DNA of 64,000 nucleotides. It comes from Wenjunlia tyrosinilytica. Its GTDB lineage: Bacteria; Actinomycetota; Actinomycetes; Streptomycetales; Streptomycetaceae. The notes beneath the pieces are model-generated. The model was not told the origin of the DNA. It saw nothing but the letters and a program-made list of their open reading frames with translations, and did no database searches. Positions 19,536-27,104 of this stretch are shown here, piece by piece. The stretch is from positions 1 to 64,000 of the forward strand of contig NZ_BMMS01000026.1 in NCBI RefSeq assembly GCF_014646055.1, given 5' to 3'. Numbering within the stretch: position 1 is the stretch's first letter; each line of letters begins with the position of its first letter. Both the position numbers and the translations under genes were made by a program.

Positions 19536-20100
19536 GCGGCTGGAAGCGCCGGGCGGGCTCGCCGGACGGCCGGGCACGGCGGTTCGCGGCGCATGGTTCA
19601 CCCGGCCTTCGCCGGGGCCGAAGCGATTCGAGGTGGAGACCGAAGCATTCCCGCGCGGAGGGCAGTTGCGGGTTGTTGCGCCGCCGCGGCTTTGGTGAGG
19701 TTGAAGCGATTCCACATCGCGACGATGGGAATCGAACCTTCACGAGGTGGCCATGCATCCCCCGAACCTTCCGCCGGAATGGCGCTGTTCTCCCATCCCG
19801 CCCAATCTCATGTCTCATGCGGCGTTCCTGGACGCGTTCCGGCGCCTTTCCATGGGATCGGCCGAGCGACCCACGCCTGGGAAGGTGGCTTCCCCCAGGA
19901 ATGTGCGGCACGGCTGACCGCTGCGCGTCACCACTCACCGCGGAGCACTGCCACCGCGCCGCGCACCCGGTACCCGCAGGTGTGGGCCACCGCACGGTGG
20001 TTGAAGCACTCGCCGAGTACCACCGCACCACCTGAGCACCCAGCCGGGGCACACTCCCGCCGGCCCGGGCAGTACCTTCACCCCATGGCCGCGAGCGAGG
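19536..20100. other. Gene-poor stretch between phosphatase and mannosyltransferase genes
   Basis: 565 bp between convergent genes. Open frames exist on both strands but are Arg/Pro-rich, show no family motif and lack codon bias, so no gene is called. A short GGGAATCGAACC near 19729 resembles a tRNA T-loop complement, but no cloverleaf can be built around it. Confidence 0.5.
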
Positions 20101-21462
20101 TCACCAGGTCCAGCCGTGGCCGCCGCTGTTGTGCAGGAGGGCGAGGGAGACGGTCGCCACCGTCAGCCAGGGGACCAGTGGGTTGCGGGGCAGCCTCGCG
20201 GCCAGGGCCCAGGCCATCGCCGTGTACCAGGGCATGGTCCAGGGCGCCACGAGAAGCCAGGCGCAGTTCAGGACCAGAGGGCCGGTGACAGTGTCCGCCG
20301 GTTCCCGCAGGACCCGGCGCCGTATCACCGGTGTCATCGCGAGCATGAGCACCGGCCACAGGGCACTGATGACCGCGGCCACCACCGCCGGGCCGACGAC
20401 CGTGCCGCCCAGGCTTCGCAGCACCCCCCACGGCGAGAGGTCGGAGACGAGGCCGGAGGCGGCGGACAGCGGCGCCAACGCGTGCAGGCCGTAGGCCCCG
20501 TACAGGCCGACCAGCGTGAGAGCGGCGGTCAGTGCCAGCCGGACGACCCGCCACGGCCCGTTGTCGCGAAGCACCGGCCACGCCAGACCGGCGCCGAGCA
20601 GCACGGCGCTGACCTTGAACCCGCAGGCCAGGCCGATGAGAACACCGGCGAACACATCGTGCCGCAGCCGTGTGCCCCGGCGGAGCTGGTGGACGGCGCA
20701 GACCGCGAGAGCCGCCATATAGGTGTCCAGATGCCCTCCCGCGACCAACTGCCCGATCAGGATCGGATTGGCCACCCACAGCAGCCCGGCTCTGACCTTG
20801 TCCTCGCACGTCCGCAGCAGCAACTGCCCCACGGCGAGGAAGACCGCGCCATTGGCGATCATGAGGATCCAGATCGTCACCCAGGGGTGGACACCGCCGA
20901 TCAGCGCGGCGCCCGCCTGCGCCCATGTCGCCATCGGTCCGTACACCGAGGGTGTGTGCACCCAGACATCGCTCACCAGCGAGGCATAGGCTCCGCCGAG
21001 ATCAGCCGGGGTGGACACATATGGGTCTGCCCCCATGGCCGCGATCCGCCCGTAGGCGGCGTAGCTGGCCATGTCCGCGGAGCCCACCGGGGTGAGGCCG
21101 ACGAAGACCGCCACCGCGGCGACGCCTGCACGGCGCAGCGTGCGGGGGCTGGGTGACCAGCCCCGTTTCGCTGCGCCCAGCATTCCGGCCAGCCCCAGCC
21201 CCGACAGGACGAGGGCCGAGAACGTCAGGAGCGTGGAGACCAGCCCGGGCATCGGGAACGGCAGGGAGAGCGGCAGCCGCACATCGAGGGTGTGGTTGTT
21301 CGGCGCGCACGCGGCTGTCAGCGCGAGCAGCCCCGTTCCACCCACCGACAGGCGCACGGCCACGCGAGGCCGGGTGAGCGGCCCCTCGACGAGTCGGCCG
21401 ACGAGCGCCGCGGTACGGCTCCCCTCGCCGGCGAACGGAACCAGAGCCAGCGGCGCGGTCAC
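20101..21462 (-). CDS. Polyprenol-phosphomannose-dependent mannosyltransferase, MptB-like (GT-C)
   Basis: 453 residues with about 12 hydrophobic segments. The first outer loop carries the MptB-type signature VGSADMASYAAYGRIAAMG followed by DPY (the acidic residue expected in GT-C enzymes), and VHTPSVYGPMATWAQ follows. Known for the family: membrane enzymes that transfer mannose from polyprenyl-phosphate-mannose to a lipid or other acceptor. GTG 21462 overlaps the stop of a 14-codon frame (21503-21459) by GTGA. It is the first gene left of the peptide cluster. Mannopeptimycin-type clusters carry enzymes of this class, so mannosylation of the peptide is possible, but its promoter lacks the cluster repeat; a housekeeping glycan role is equally likely. 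Confidence 0.7.
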   Translation of the reverse strand: MTAPLALVPFAGEGSRTAALVGRLVEGPLTRPRVAVRLSVGGTGLLALTAACAPNNHTLDVRLPLSLPFPMPGLVSTLLTFSALVLSGLGLAGMLGAAKRGWSPSPRTLRRAGVAAVAVFVGLTPVGSADMASYAAYGRIAAMGADPYVSTPADLGGAYASLVSDVWVHTPSVYGPMATWAQAGAALIGGVHPWVTIWILMIANGAVFLAVGQLLLRTCEDKVRAGLLWVANPILIGQLVAGGHLDTYMAALAVCAVHQLRRGTRLRHDVFAGVLIGLACGFKVSAVLLGAGLAWPVLRDNGPWRVVRLALTAALTLVGLYGAYGLHALAPLSAASGLVSDLSPWGVLRSLGGTVVGPAVVAAVISALWPVLMLAMTPVIRRRVLREPADTVTGPLVLNCAWLLVAPWTMPWYTAMAWALAARLPRNPLVPWLTVATVSLALLHNSGGHGWTW

Positions 21463-22192
21463 CGGCGGCCGCCGTCGTGTGCCATCGCGGGAACTTCAGT
21501 CATGGCACATTCGCTCTTTCGGACGGGACGGACGTCGGCCCTCAGTTGTCCCAGCACCTGATGGCAGCCGTGCGACAAGGAGACGAACGCGCCGCGACCG
21601 CGCATCGGAGACAAGGCGACGCGCGGCGCCCCGGCACTCGATCGGTACCGATGGGCGGCGGCGTCGGCCCGATCTCTGCGCAGCTTCGGAACTCGAGTCG
21701 TAGTGACCGACGGGTCGGCGATACGGCATCGCCAACCCATCACCTGATCGGCGACCCTGGACCTCCCCGACCATCTGGTTGAGCCCGGGGCCACCGCGGT
21801 CATCGACTGAATGAGGGTCGTGACAACGAGCGCTCCATGGTGCTGACAAGCAGAGCCCGTGCCATTGCGGCGGCAGGGACGGGGGGCACCGTCCGACGAT
21901 CGACTCGATCCTGGATGAATGGGCAGGTAGGGGAGTGGTTTTGGCACCTTCGGCGCGGTCGGGGCCCGCTCGATGACGTCTTGTCATCCACTCGGGCATC
22001 ATTTGTCATAGCTCTGGACACCATGTGTCATGGATGGCTACCGTGTGACCCGACGTCAAGGTTCGGCCGGGCCACCGGTACACCGCCCGGCGTGCCGCCG
22101 GGCGACGTGCGGCGAAACGCTCTACCACCCGTGACCGGCTGGGTGGATCCCGTGTCAGCAGTCAGTGATCGTGGAACGAGGGTGGAAAAATC
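21463..22192. other. Intergenic region at the left border of the peptide cluster
   Basis: 730 bp without a supported gene between divergent mannosyltransferase and methyltransferase genes. Its right part holds the 22-bp repeat promoter at 21982-22044. A tiny frame (21503-21459, MTEVPAMAHDGGRR) ends inside the mannosyltransferase start and may be a coupled leader peptide; evidence is weak. Confidence 0.5.
21982..22044 (+). promoter_or_regulatory. SARP-type promoter of the methyltransferase gene
   Basis: TGTCAT occurs at 21982, 22004 and 22026, exactly 22 bp apart and all in the same orientation. TGGACA at 22015 falls on the half-step of 11 bp. A TACCGT -10 element (22039-22044) starts 7 nt after the third repeat. 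Direct repeats at helical-turn spacing ending just before the -10 are the hallmark of SARP-activated promoters. The start codon is 149 bp downstream. Confidence 0.75.
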
Positions 22193-23218
22193 GTGACATC
22201 TGAAAGCGCGAGGCAGCGTCAGCTGACGGACGAGATCGCGGCGAGCGGTGAGGCTCCGGCGATCGCGGCGGCAGCGGCCCTGCTCGAAATGGGAGACCGC
22301 CTCGGCGTCCTGGACGTCATCATTCCCGGCAAGGAGTTCACCGTCCGGGAGTTGGCGGAGTACGCCGACCTTCCCGAGACGGGTGTCGCCCACTACCTCG
22401 AGGCGATGGAATCCGCGGGAGTCATCATCCACTCGCCGTCCACCGCCGGAAGCTTCGTGACTGCCCCGGACTACGACCGCATTCAGCACCAGGCCGGCTA
22501 CGTGTCATGGGTGATGAACGCGAACCGGCCGTTCATCGAGAACGCCCGTGAGTACCTCTCCGACCCCGGAAAGGCCAGCGGCGCCTACATCCGCGACGGC
22601 CGTCAGGTCGCGGTCAGCTCCCAGTGGATGGGGTCGAAGGCGTTCTACCCCGCCGCTCTCGGGACGATATTCGAGGCCAAGCCGGAGCGGATCGCCGACC
22701 TGGGAGCCGGTACCTGCCGTCTGCTCATCGAGGTCCTTCAGCAACTCCCCGGCTGCTGCGGCGTCGGACTCGACCTGGACGCTCCCTCCTGCAACGCCGC
22801 GAAATTGGCGGGCGAGCAGGCCGGAGTCAGCGACCGTCTGACGGTCGTCGAGCGGTCGATCCAGTCGATCGCCACCGACCCCTCGCCGGTCGAGGGCAGC
22901 GATGTCATCCACGCCGGTTTCGTCTTCCACGACATGATGCCGGAGGAGGAGGATGTCGCCGACGCTGTCTTCGCGAACTGCCGTGAGGCGCTGAGGCCGG
23001 GCGGCATCATGGCCATCACCGAAGCGGTTCCCTACCTGCGCAACGAGCGGGAGCGCCGGTTCAGCTCCATCGTGACCTACTACCACCGTGAGTTCATGAA
23101 GCGGAAGCTTCTCACCGAGGCGGAGTGGGAGGCCAAGCTGCGGGACGCCGGCTTCAACGACGTCAGGACCGTGGAGCTGGGCTTCCCGACCGGTCGCCTC
23201 TTCGTGGCGACGCGGTAG
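22193..23218 (+). CDS. SAM-dependent methyltransferase of the peptide cluster (MppJ/MrsA-like fold)
   Basis: 341 residues. N-terminal helical dimerisation domain ([20 protein letters not shown], then [20 protein letters not shown]). Class I SAM site: [20 protein letters not shown] and [10 protein letters not shown], then [12 protein letters not shown] and [16 protein letters not shown]. The layout recalls MppJ and MrsA, which methylate the beta carbon of alpha-keto acids used in peptide antibiotics; ordinary O- or N-methyltransferases share the same fold. GTG 22193 follows GGTGGA. It stands alone but has the cluster promoter, so it is very likely a precursor-modifying or tailoring enzyme. No methyltransferase domain is built into the NRPSs. 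Confidence 0.8.
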   Translation: MTSESARQRQLTDEIAASGEAPAIAAAAALLEMGDRLGVLDVIIPGKEFTVRELAEYADLPETGVAHYLEAMESAGVIIHSPSTAGSFVTAPDYDRIQHQAGYVSWVMNANRPFIENAREYLSDPGKASGAYIRDGRQVAVSSQWMGSKAFYPAALGTIFEAKPERIADLGAGTCRLLIEVLQQLPGCCGVGLDLDAPSCNAAKLAGEQAGVSDRLTVVERSIQSIATDPSPVEGSDVIHAGFVFHDMMPEEEDVADAVFANCREALRPGGIMAITEAVPYLRNERERRFSSIVTYYHREFMKRKLLTEAEWEAKLRDAGFNDVRTVELGFPTGRLFVATR

Positions 23219-23333
23219 CCGCACCCGACGCGCGACACGGGCGTGGGTTCCGGGCACGAACCGAATGGTTCGGCACGGACCCCACGCCCGTCGTCGTTCC
23301 CGAGGGAAGCCGCGGCCGGCGCCACACGCCAAA

Positions 23334-23381
23334 CCCCCGAACCCCCGAACCCCCGAACCCCCGAACCCCCGAACCCCCGAG
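23334..23381. repeat. CCCCCGAA octamer tandem repeat
   Basis: Five perfect CCCCCGAA units (23334-23373) and a sixth ending in GAG. Like the array at 2355 it has an 8-bp unit and is intergenic. Confidence 0.85.
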
Positions 23382-23635
23382 ACCCCGGAACGCCGGACGC
23401 CGGACCCCAGAACTCCGGACGCCGGACGTCTGACATCGGACGTCTGACATCGGACACAACAGTGCCCCGGACACAGGCCCCGACACAGTGCCCCGGACGC
23501 AGGCCCCCGGGCCCCGACTTCGTACGGCGCCGCGGGACGGTCACATCGCACGCGCACGGCGAAGAGGGGAGCGCACCGCCTTCGTACACCGTGATCGCTG
23601 GGCACCCGCGGGATGCGGGGCGCGTGCCCCCGCAC

Positions 23636-23674
23636 AACACCGCGGCCCCGGTGGATTTCCGGGGCCGCGGTGTT
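23636..23674. terminator. Bidirectional terminator between methyltransferase and exporter
   Basis: A perfect 16-bp stem (23636-23651 with 23659-23674) and a 7-nt loop TGGATTT, 20 bp after the exporter stop on the minus strand. Confidence 0.9.
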
Positions 23675-23693
23675 CGGGCGATCGGATCAGGCG

Positions 23694-25010
23694 CTACTGA
23701 GGCCAGCGGGCCTGCGCCACCGCGCGATCCGTCAGCCCGTAGAGGGTGACCGCCCCCTGGAGGGCCGCCAGGGCGAGGATCGCGGTGGTGGTGCCGGTGA
23801 ACTGCAGAAGTAGGCCGGCGCCCATCGTTCCCAGGGCGGGACCGGACTGGAGCACGGTCATCGTGGCGACGATCGTCCTGCCTCGCCGGTCCTCCGGCAC
23901 CTGGCGCAGGATCATGATGTCGATAAGCACCCGCAGGGCGGGTGTCGTCAGGGTCGAGAACACCAGCACGCCGAAGACCCACCACGAGCCGAACGGCACC
24001 GCCAGCAGCGCCATCGCGACGGCCACGGTCACCGAGACCAGCAACAGCAGCCGCCCCGGCGCCATCCAGTCGTGCAACGGCTTGACCAGCGGGGAGCCCA
24101 GTAGCATGCCCACCGCGGTGCCGGTGAGGGCGAGGCCCACGGCTCCCGGCGCGGTGCCCTGGGACTGCAGTTTCACGACGACCACCAGCGTGACCGCGGT
24201 GATGACGAGATAGAACGTCCCGATCAGCAGCAGGGCGCCGCGCAGCGCGGGCTGCCGCACGAGTTCGCGCACGCCCGCGAGGACGCCCCCGGAATCCTCG
24301 GCGGGGGACGGCTCCCCGCCGTCCTCGGGCTCGTCCGCGTCGACGGGCTTCCCGCCGCGGGGCGGGACACGGACGATGAGGGCGCACAGCAGGGAAAGGC
24401 TGAACGTGCCCGCGCACGCGATGAACGGCAGCACACGGGAGACGCCGTACAGCGCGCCACCGAACGCCGGCCCGACCAGGCCCGCCGCGCCTTCGCGCAC
24501 CTCGTCCTGAGTGAGCGCCTGAGTGAGTTGTTCGTCGGGAACCACGGCACGGACCAGCAGCATGCGGACCGGACCGCCGAAGGCCGTTCCCAGGCCCAGG
24601 ACCAGGGCCACCAGCAGGAGATGCGCGACGGTGAGCGCGTCCATGGCCAGGGCCACGGCGACCGAGGCGGTGGCGCCGGCGCGGGCTCCCTCGGCGCCGA
24701 TGAGCACGTACCGGTGGTCCCAGCGGTCGGCGAGCGCGCCGATCGGCAGTCCGAGGACCAGGATGACGATGAGCTGGGTGAAGCCGAAGAGACCGGCCAG
24801 GGCGGGCGATCCGGTCATGGCGAGCACCAGCAGGGGGTAGGCGATGTCCGCCGCCTCGACGCCGAGCGTGGTGCTGGAGGCGCCGATCCAAAGGAGCTGG
24901 AACCGCCAGTTGCGGCGCAGCGGAACGAGCGGGGGCCGGTTCGCGACCGGGTCCTCCTCTGCCGCCGGTGCGGGGGACACCTCGAGTGGCTCGGTCTCGG
25001 ACTGGCTCAT
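23694..25010 (-). CDS. MFS exporter of the peptide cluster
   Basis: 438 residues, about 12 hydrophobic segments, with the MFS loop GLPIGALADRWDHRYVL after helix 2 and a charged central loop rich in Asp/Glu/Pro (PPRGGKPVDADEPEDGGEPS). It resembles EntS/MFS_3-type drug and siderophore exporters. It is the last gene of a leftward operon (oxygenase, AlaX-like protein, exporter) driven by a promoter with the cluster's 22-bp repeats. The likely role is export of the finished peptide and self-protection; substrate by inference only. ATG 25010 is preceded by AGGAAG. Confidence 0.82.
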   Translation of the reverse strand: MSQSETEPLEVSPAPAAEEDPVANRPPLVPLRRNWRFQLLWIGASSTTLGVEAADIAYPLLVLAMTGSPALAGLFGFTQLIVILVLGLPIGALADRWDHRYVLIGAEGARAGATASVAVALAMDALTVAHLLLVALVLGLGTAFGGPVRMLLVRAVVPDEQLTQALTQDEVREGAAGLVGPAFGGALYGVSRVLPFIACAGTFSLSLLCALIVRVPPRGGKPVDADEPEDGGEPSPAEDSGGVLAGVRELVRQPALRGALLLIGTFYLVITAVTLVVVVKLQSQGTAPGAVGLALTGTAVGMLLGSPLVKPLHDWMAPGRLLLLVSVTVAVAMALLAVPFGSWWVFGVLVFSTLTTPALRVLIDIMILRQVPEDRRGRTIVATMTVLQSGPALGTMGAGLLLQFTGTTTAILALAALQGAVTLYGLTDRAVAQARWPQ

Positions 25011-25065
25011 GGCCGCTGGTCTTCCTGTTCGCCGATGGGGACGGATGTGTCTCGGTGCCGGCGTG

Positions 25066-25749
25066 CTAGGTGGTCGGGGCGTGCTCGGCCTCGTAGCCGA
25101 CGCGCATGCGTCCGCCCTTCACCTTGATGGACCGGATGCGCACCTCGCGCAGAAAGGACAGATCGGGGACGTGGGTGCCTGCGCAGGGCTCGGTGTGCAG
25201 GCCCTCGATGGTGACGTTGCGCACCCCGTCCCGGTGGTCGGCGGTCACGGCGGTCGCCGCGCGCACTGCCTCGTCGAACTGCTTGTTCAACTGCTCGGTG
25301 AGCGCGTCGCGGTCGACCTCCCGGTCGTCCAGGGCGTAGTCGACGCGGGCCTGTCCGGGGAAGTGGCTGTTTCCGACGTGGGCGAAGCCGAGTCGGCTGA
25401 CGAACGCGTGCACCAGATGGCCGGCCGTGTGCAGGGCGGCGTGCAGGCGGCGTACGTCGGCGTCGACACGGGCGACGGCGTCCGTTCCCGGCGCGGGGAC
25501 CGCGCCGGAGTCCTCAGCGGCTTCGGGCAGGTCGAGGACGACCCACCCGGCGTCGTCCCGGCGCGGCCGGGCGGTCAGGCCGCCCACCGTCCCCCGGTCC
25601 GCGGGCTGCCCGCCGCCCTGGGGGTGGAAGATGTTCTCGGCGAGAGCGACCCAGACGACACCGGAGTCATCCCGACCGGACCTCGCCACCGTGGTGGCGA
25701 CCTCGGTCGCATAGGTGTCGGTGAGGTACAGGTGGTGCTGCAAGACCAT
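25066..25749 (-). CDS. AlaX-type alanyl-tRNA editing protein
   Basis: 227 residues, the size of free-standing AlaX. N-terminal NIFHPQGGGQPADRG is the classic beta-strand hallmark; the zinc site is HTAGHLVHAF (HxxxH) plus CAGTHV. Known for the family: hydrolysis of Ser- or Gly-tRNA(Ala), correcting AlaRS errors in trans. It has no synthetase core. It lies between a 2OG-Fe oxygenase and an exporter, sharing a cluster-type promoter. That placement suggests it removes a tRNA mischarged with an unusual amino acid made or released by this pathway, a self-protection role not normally assigned to it. Metabolic use on a non-tRNA ester is an alternative. Confidence 0.88.
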   Translation of the reverse strand: MVLQHHLYLTDTYATEVATTVARSGRDDSGVVWVALAENIFHPQGGGQPADRGTVGGLTARPRRDDAGWVVLDLPEAAEDSGAVPAPGTDAVARVDADVRRLHAALHTAGHLVHAFVSRLGFAHVGNSHFPGQARVDYALDDREVDRDALTEQLNKQFDEAVRAATAVTADHRDGVRNVTIEGLHTEPCAGTHVPDLSFLREVRIRSIKVKGGRMRVGYEAEHAPTT

Positions 25750-25836
25750 TACCTACTTCTGCTGATACGGGCCGCGCCCGGGGACAGGGAGCGGGTGACA
25801 ACGGCGGGGACGAGCCTCGGGCGCGGGGCCGTGCGC

Positions 25837-26646
25837 TCACGACCACAGGCACAGGGGGCCGCGGCCCGTGATCCCGATGAAGAAGGAGAGTGTGACCCGG
25901 CGTCCACCGCCCTCCACGGGCTCCACCAGGTGGTAGTTGCGCGGGTCGAACAGGACCGCGTCCCCCAGGTCGGCGCGGATGATCGCGGCGGGCTCGCCCT
26001 CCACCAGCGCCCGGTCGTACCCGTATCCGTCCCGCTGGTCCTCGTCGCGCGGGCGCCAGCGCCGCCGGTACGCCACGGCCTCACCGCCCTTGAACGGGGT
26101 CGAGAGGTGGCAGTTGAAGGCGATCTGCGCGATGGGCGACTGGTCCATGACACCGCCGAACTCACGGATGACCTCGTCGAAGTGCATACGGGCGCCGTTG
26201 TTGATCTCCCGGATCATGCCGGCGAACATGTCCCGGCCACCCGACGTGGCGGGCCGGACTTCGTCGCCCCAGACCTCCGCGAGCGTCTTCGCCGCGATGT
26301 CCAGCGGGTCGCTGCCGTTCAGCAGCCGGGACCGCACGCGCGTGGACTGTTCCGCGTGCTCCCAGTACGCGTCGTGCAGCTTGCCGTCCCCGTAGAAGTC
26401 GTAGGCGGCCGGCCCGAGTTTGGCGATCCTGGGCTGGACGAGCTGCTCGTCGTACGTGCCCATCTCGCAGGTCTCCAGCGCGCGCATGACCTCAACACAC
26501 TGATCGGAGTCGAAGAAGTTCCTGATCCGCACGGAGCCGACGGATCCCGCGGCGAGGGACGTGATGTGATCCGCGGTCAGCCGGTCGGCTACCTCGGTGG
26601 AAAACAGAGTGGGTATGGCTGGAGAGCTGACATGGGCGGTACTCAC
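25837..26646 (-). CDS. 2-oxoglutarate/Fe(II)-dependent oxygenase
   Basis: 269 residues from GTG 26646. The facial triad is H155-x-D157 (ARMHFDEVIREFGG) and H239 (FDPRNYHLVEPVEGG), with Arg250 (GGRRVTLSFF) for 2-oxoglutarate. Having Asp rather than Gly/Ala in HxD makes it a hydroxylase, not a halogenase. The pattern AFNCHLSTPFKGGEAVAYRRRW places it near stand-alone small-molecule hydroxylases related to SadA and the WelO5 group. It is the first gene of the divergent operon and would hydroxylate a free amino acid, a carrier-bound residue or the peptide. It is unrelated in sequence to the VioC-like enzyme at 46287. Confidence 0.8.
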   Translation of the reverse strand: MSTAHVSSPAIPTLFSTEVADRLTADHITSLAAGSVGSVRIRNFFDSDQCVEVMRALETCEMGTYDEQLVQPRIAKLGPAAYDFYGDGKLHDAYWEHAEQSTRVRSRLLNGSDPLDIAAKTLAEVWGDEVRPATSGGRDMFAGMIREINNGARMHFDEVIREFGGVMDQSPIAQIAFNCHLSTPFKGGEAVAYRRRWRPRDEDQRDGYGYDRALVEGEPAAIIRADLGDAVLFDPRNYHLVEPVEGGGRRVTLSFFIGITGRGPLCLWS

Positions 26647-26790
26647 GGCTGCGGACTGCTCCCTTCCGGCAAGGGTGGGCACGGTCGGTCGGAACTGCTG
26701 AGGAGTGGGCCAGGACTGGCCTGCCCGCCCGGTCCCGTCGACCCCGCTCCGTGCGGGCCCTGAGGCCTGGTCGCACTGGCGTCGGGGGAC

Positions 26791-26853
26791 ACGCTAGCCA
26801 TCCGTGACAGGACATGTCCAGCGTCGTGACAATTGGGTGTCAAGGGAATGACA
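26791..26853 (-). promoter_or_regulatory. SARP-type promoter of the oxygenase-AlaX-exporter operon
   Basis: On the minus strand TGTCAT (26853-26848), TGTCAC (26831-26826) and TGTCAC (26809-26804) are exactly 22 bp apart; TGGACA (26820-26815) lies on the 11-bp half-step. The -10 element TAGCGT (26796-26791) begins 7 nt after the third repeat. The block CACGGATGGCTAGCGTGT closely matches the methyltransferase promoter. Confidence 0.75.
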
Positions 26854-26948
26854 GCACCCTCTCCGTGGGTAACTCCTGGTACCGGCGCGTCCGCGGCCGC
26901 TCCGGCGCTGTCCTCTGCGCCCCTTCGGTGATGCGGTCTTGACGGGAA

Positions 26949-27011
26949 TGTCATTGCGCATGCCGCTTGCTGTCATAATTTCTGGACGCGTGATGCCAAC
27001 CTGACTATGGT
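26949..27011 (+). promoter_or_regulatory. SARP-type promoter of the NRPS operon
   Basis: TGTCAT occurs at 26949 and 26971, 22 bp apart. The third position (26993) is degenerate (ATGCCA). TATGGT at 27006-27011 sits 7 nt further, the same place as the -10 in the other three promoters. The NRPS start is 94 bp downstream. Confidence 0.65.
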
Positions 27012-27104
27012 GATGCCGGATCAGGATGCAGGACCAGGATGCAAGCAGAGAGATCTTGGACGGCGTCTTCGGGATGCGGCCGACCCCACGATGGAGTAAA
27101 GAGA

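Larger units (their letters stand above)
23219..23693. other. Repeat-rich region between convergent methyltransferase and exporter genes
   Basis: 475 bp with no gene. It holds an octamer array (23334-23381), a 14-bp unit CGGACGTCTGACAT present twice in tandem (23423-23450), and a terminator hairpin (23636-23674). Confidence 0.7.
26647..27104. other. Divergent promoter region of the two main cluster operons
   Basis: 458 bp without a gene. It contains two copies of the 63-bp repeat promoter pointing outward, 26791-26853 (leftward) and 26949-27011 (rightward), separated by about 95 bp. Confidence 0.75.

Noticed and set aside
19720..19745. tRNA-like T-loop complement (GGGAATCGAACC)
   Set aside because: The flanking bases do not pair into a T-stem and no anticodon or acceptor stem could be built.
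23334..23450. Short repeat array considered as a CRISPR array
   Set aside because: Units are 8 and 14 bp with no unique spacers, and no cas gene is present.
25837..26646. Fe/2OG halogenase
   Set aside because: The metal motif is HFD, with the Asp ligand present; halogenases of this class replace it with Gly or Ala.
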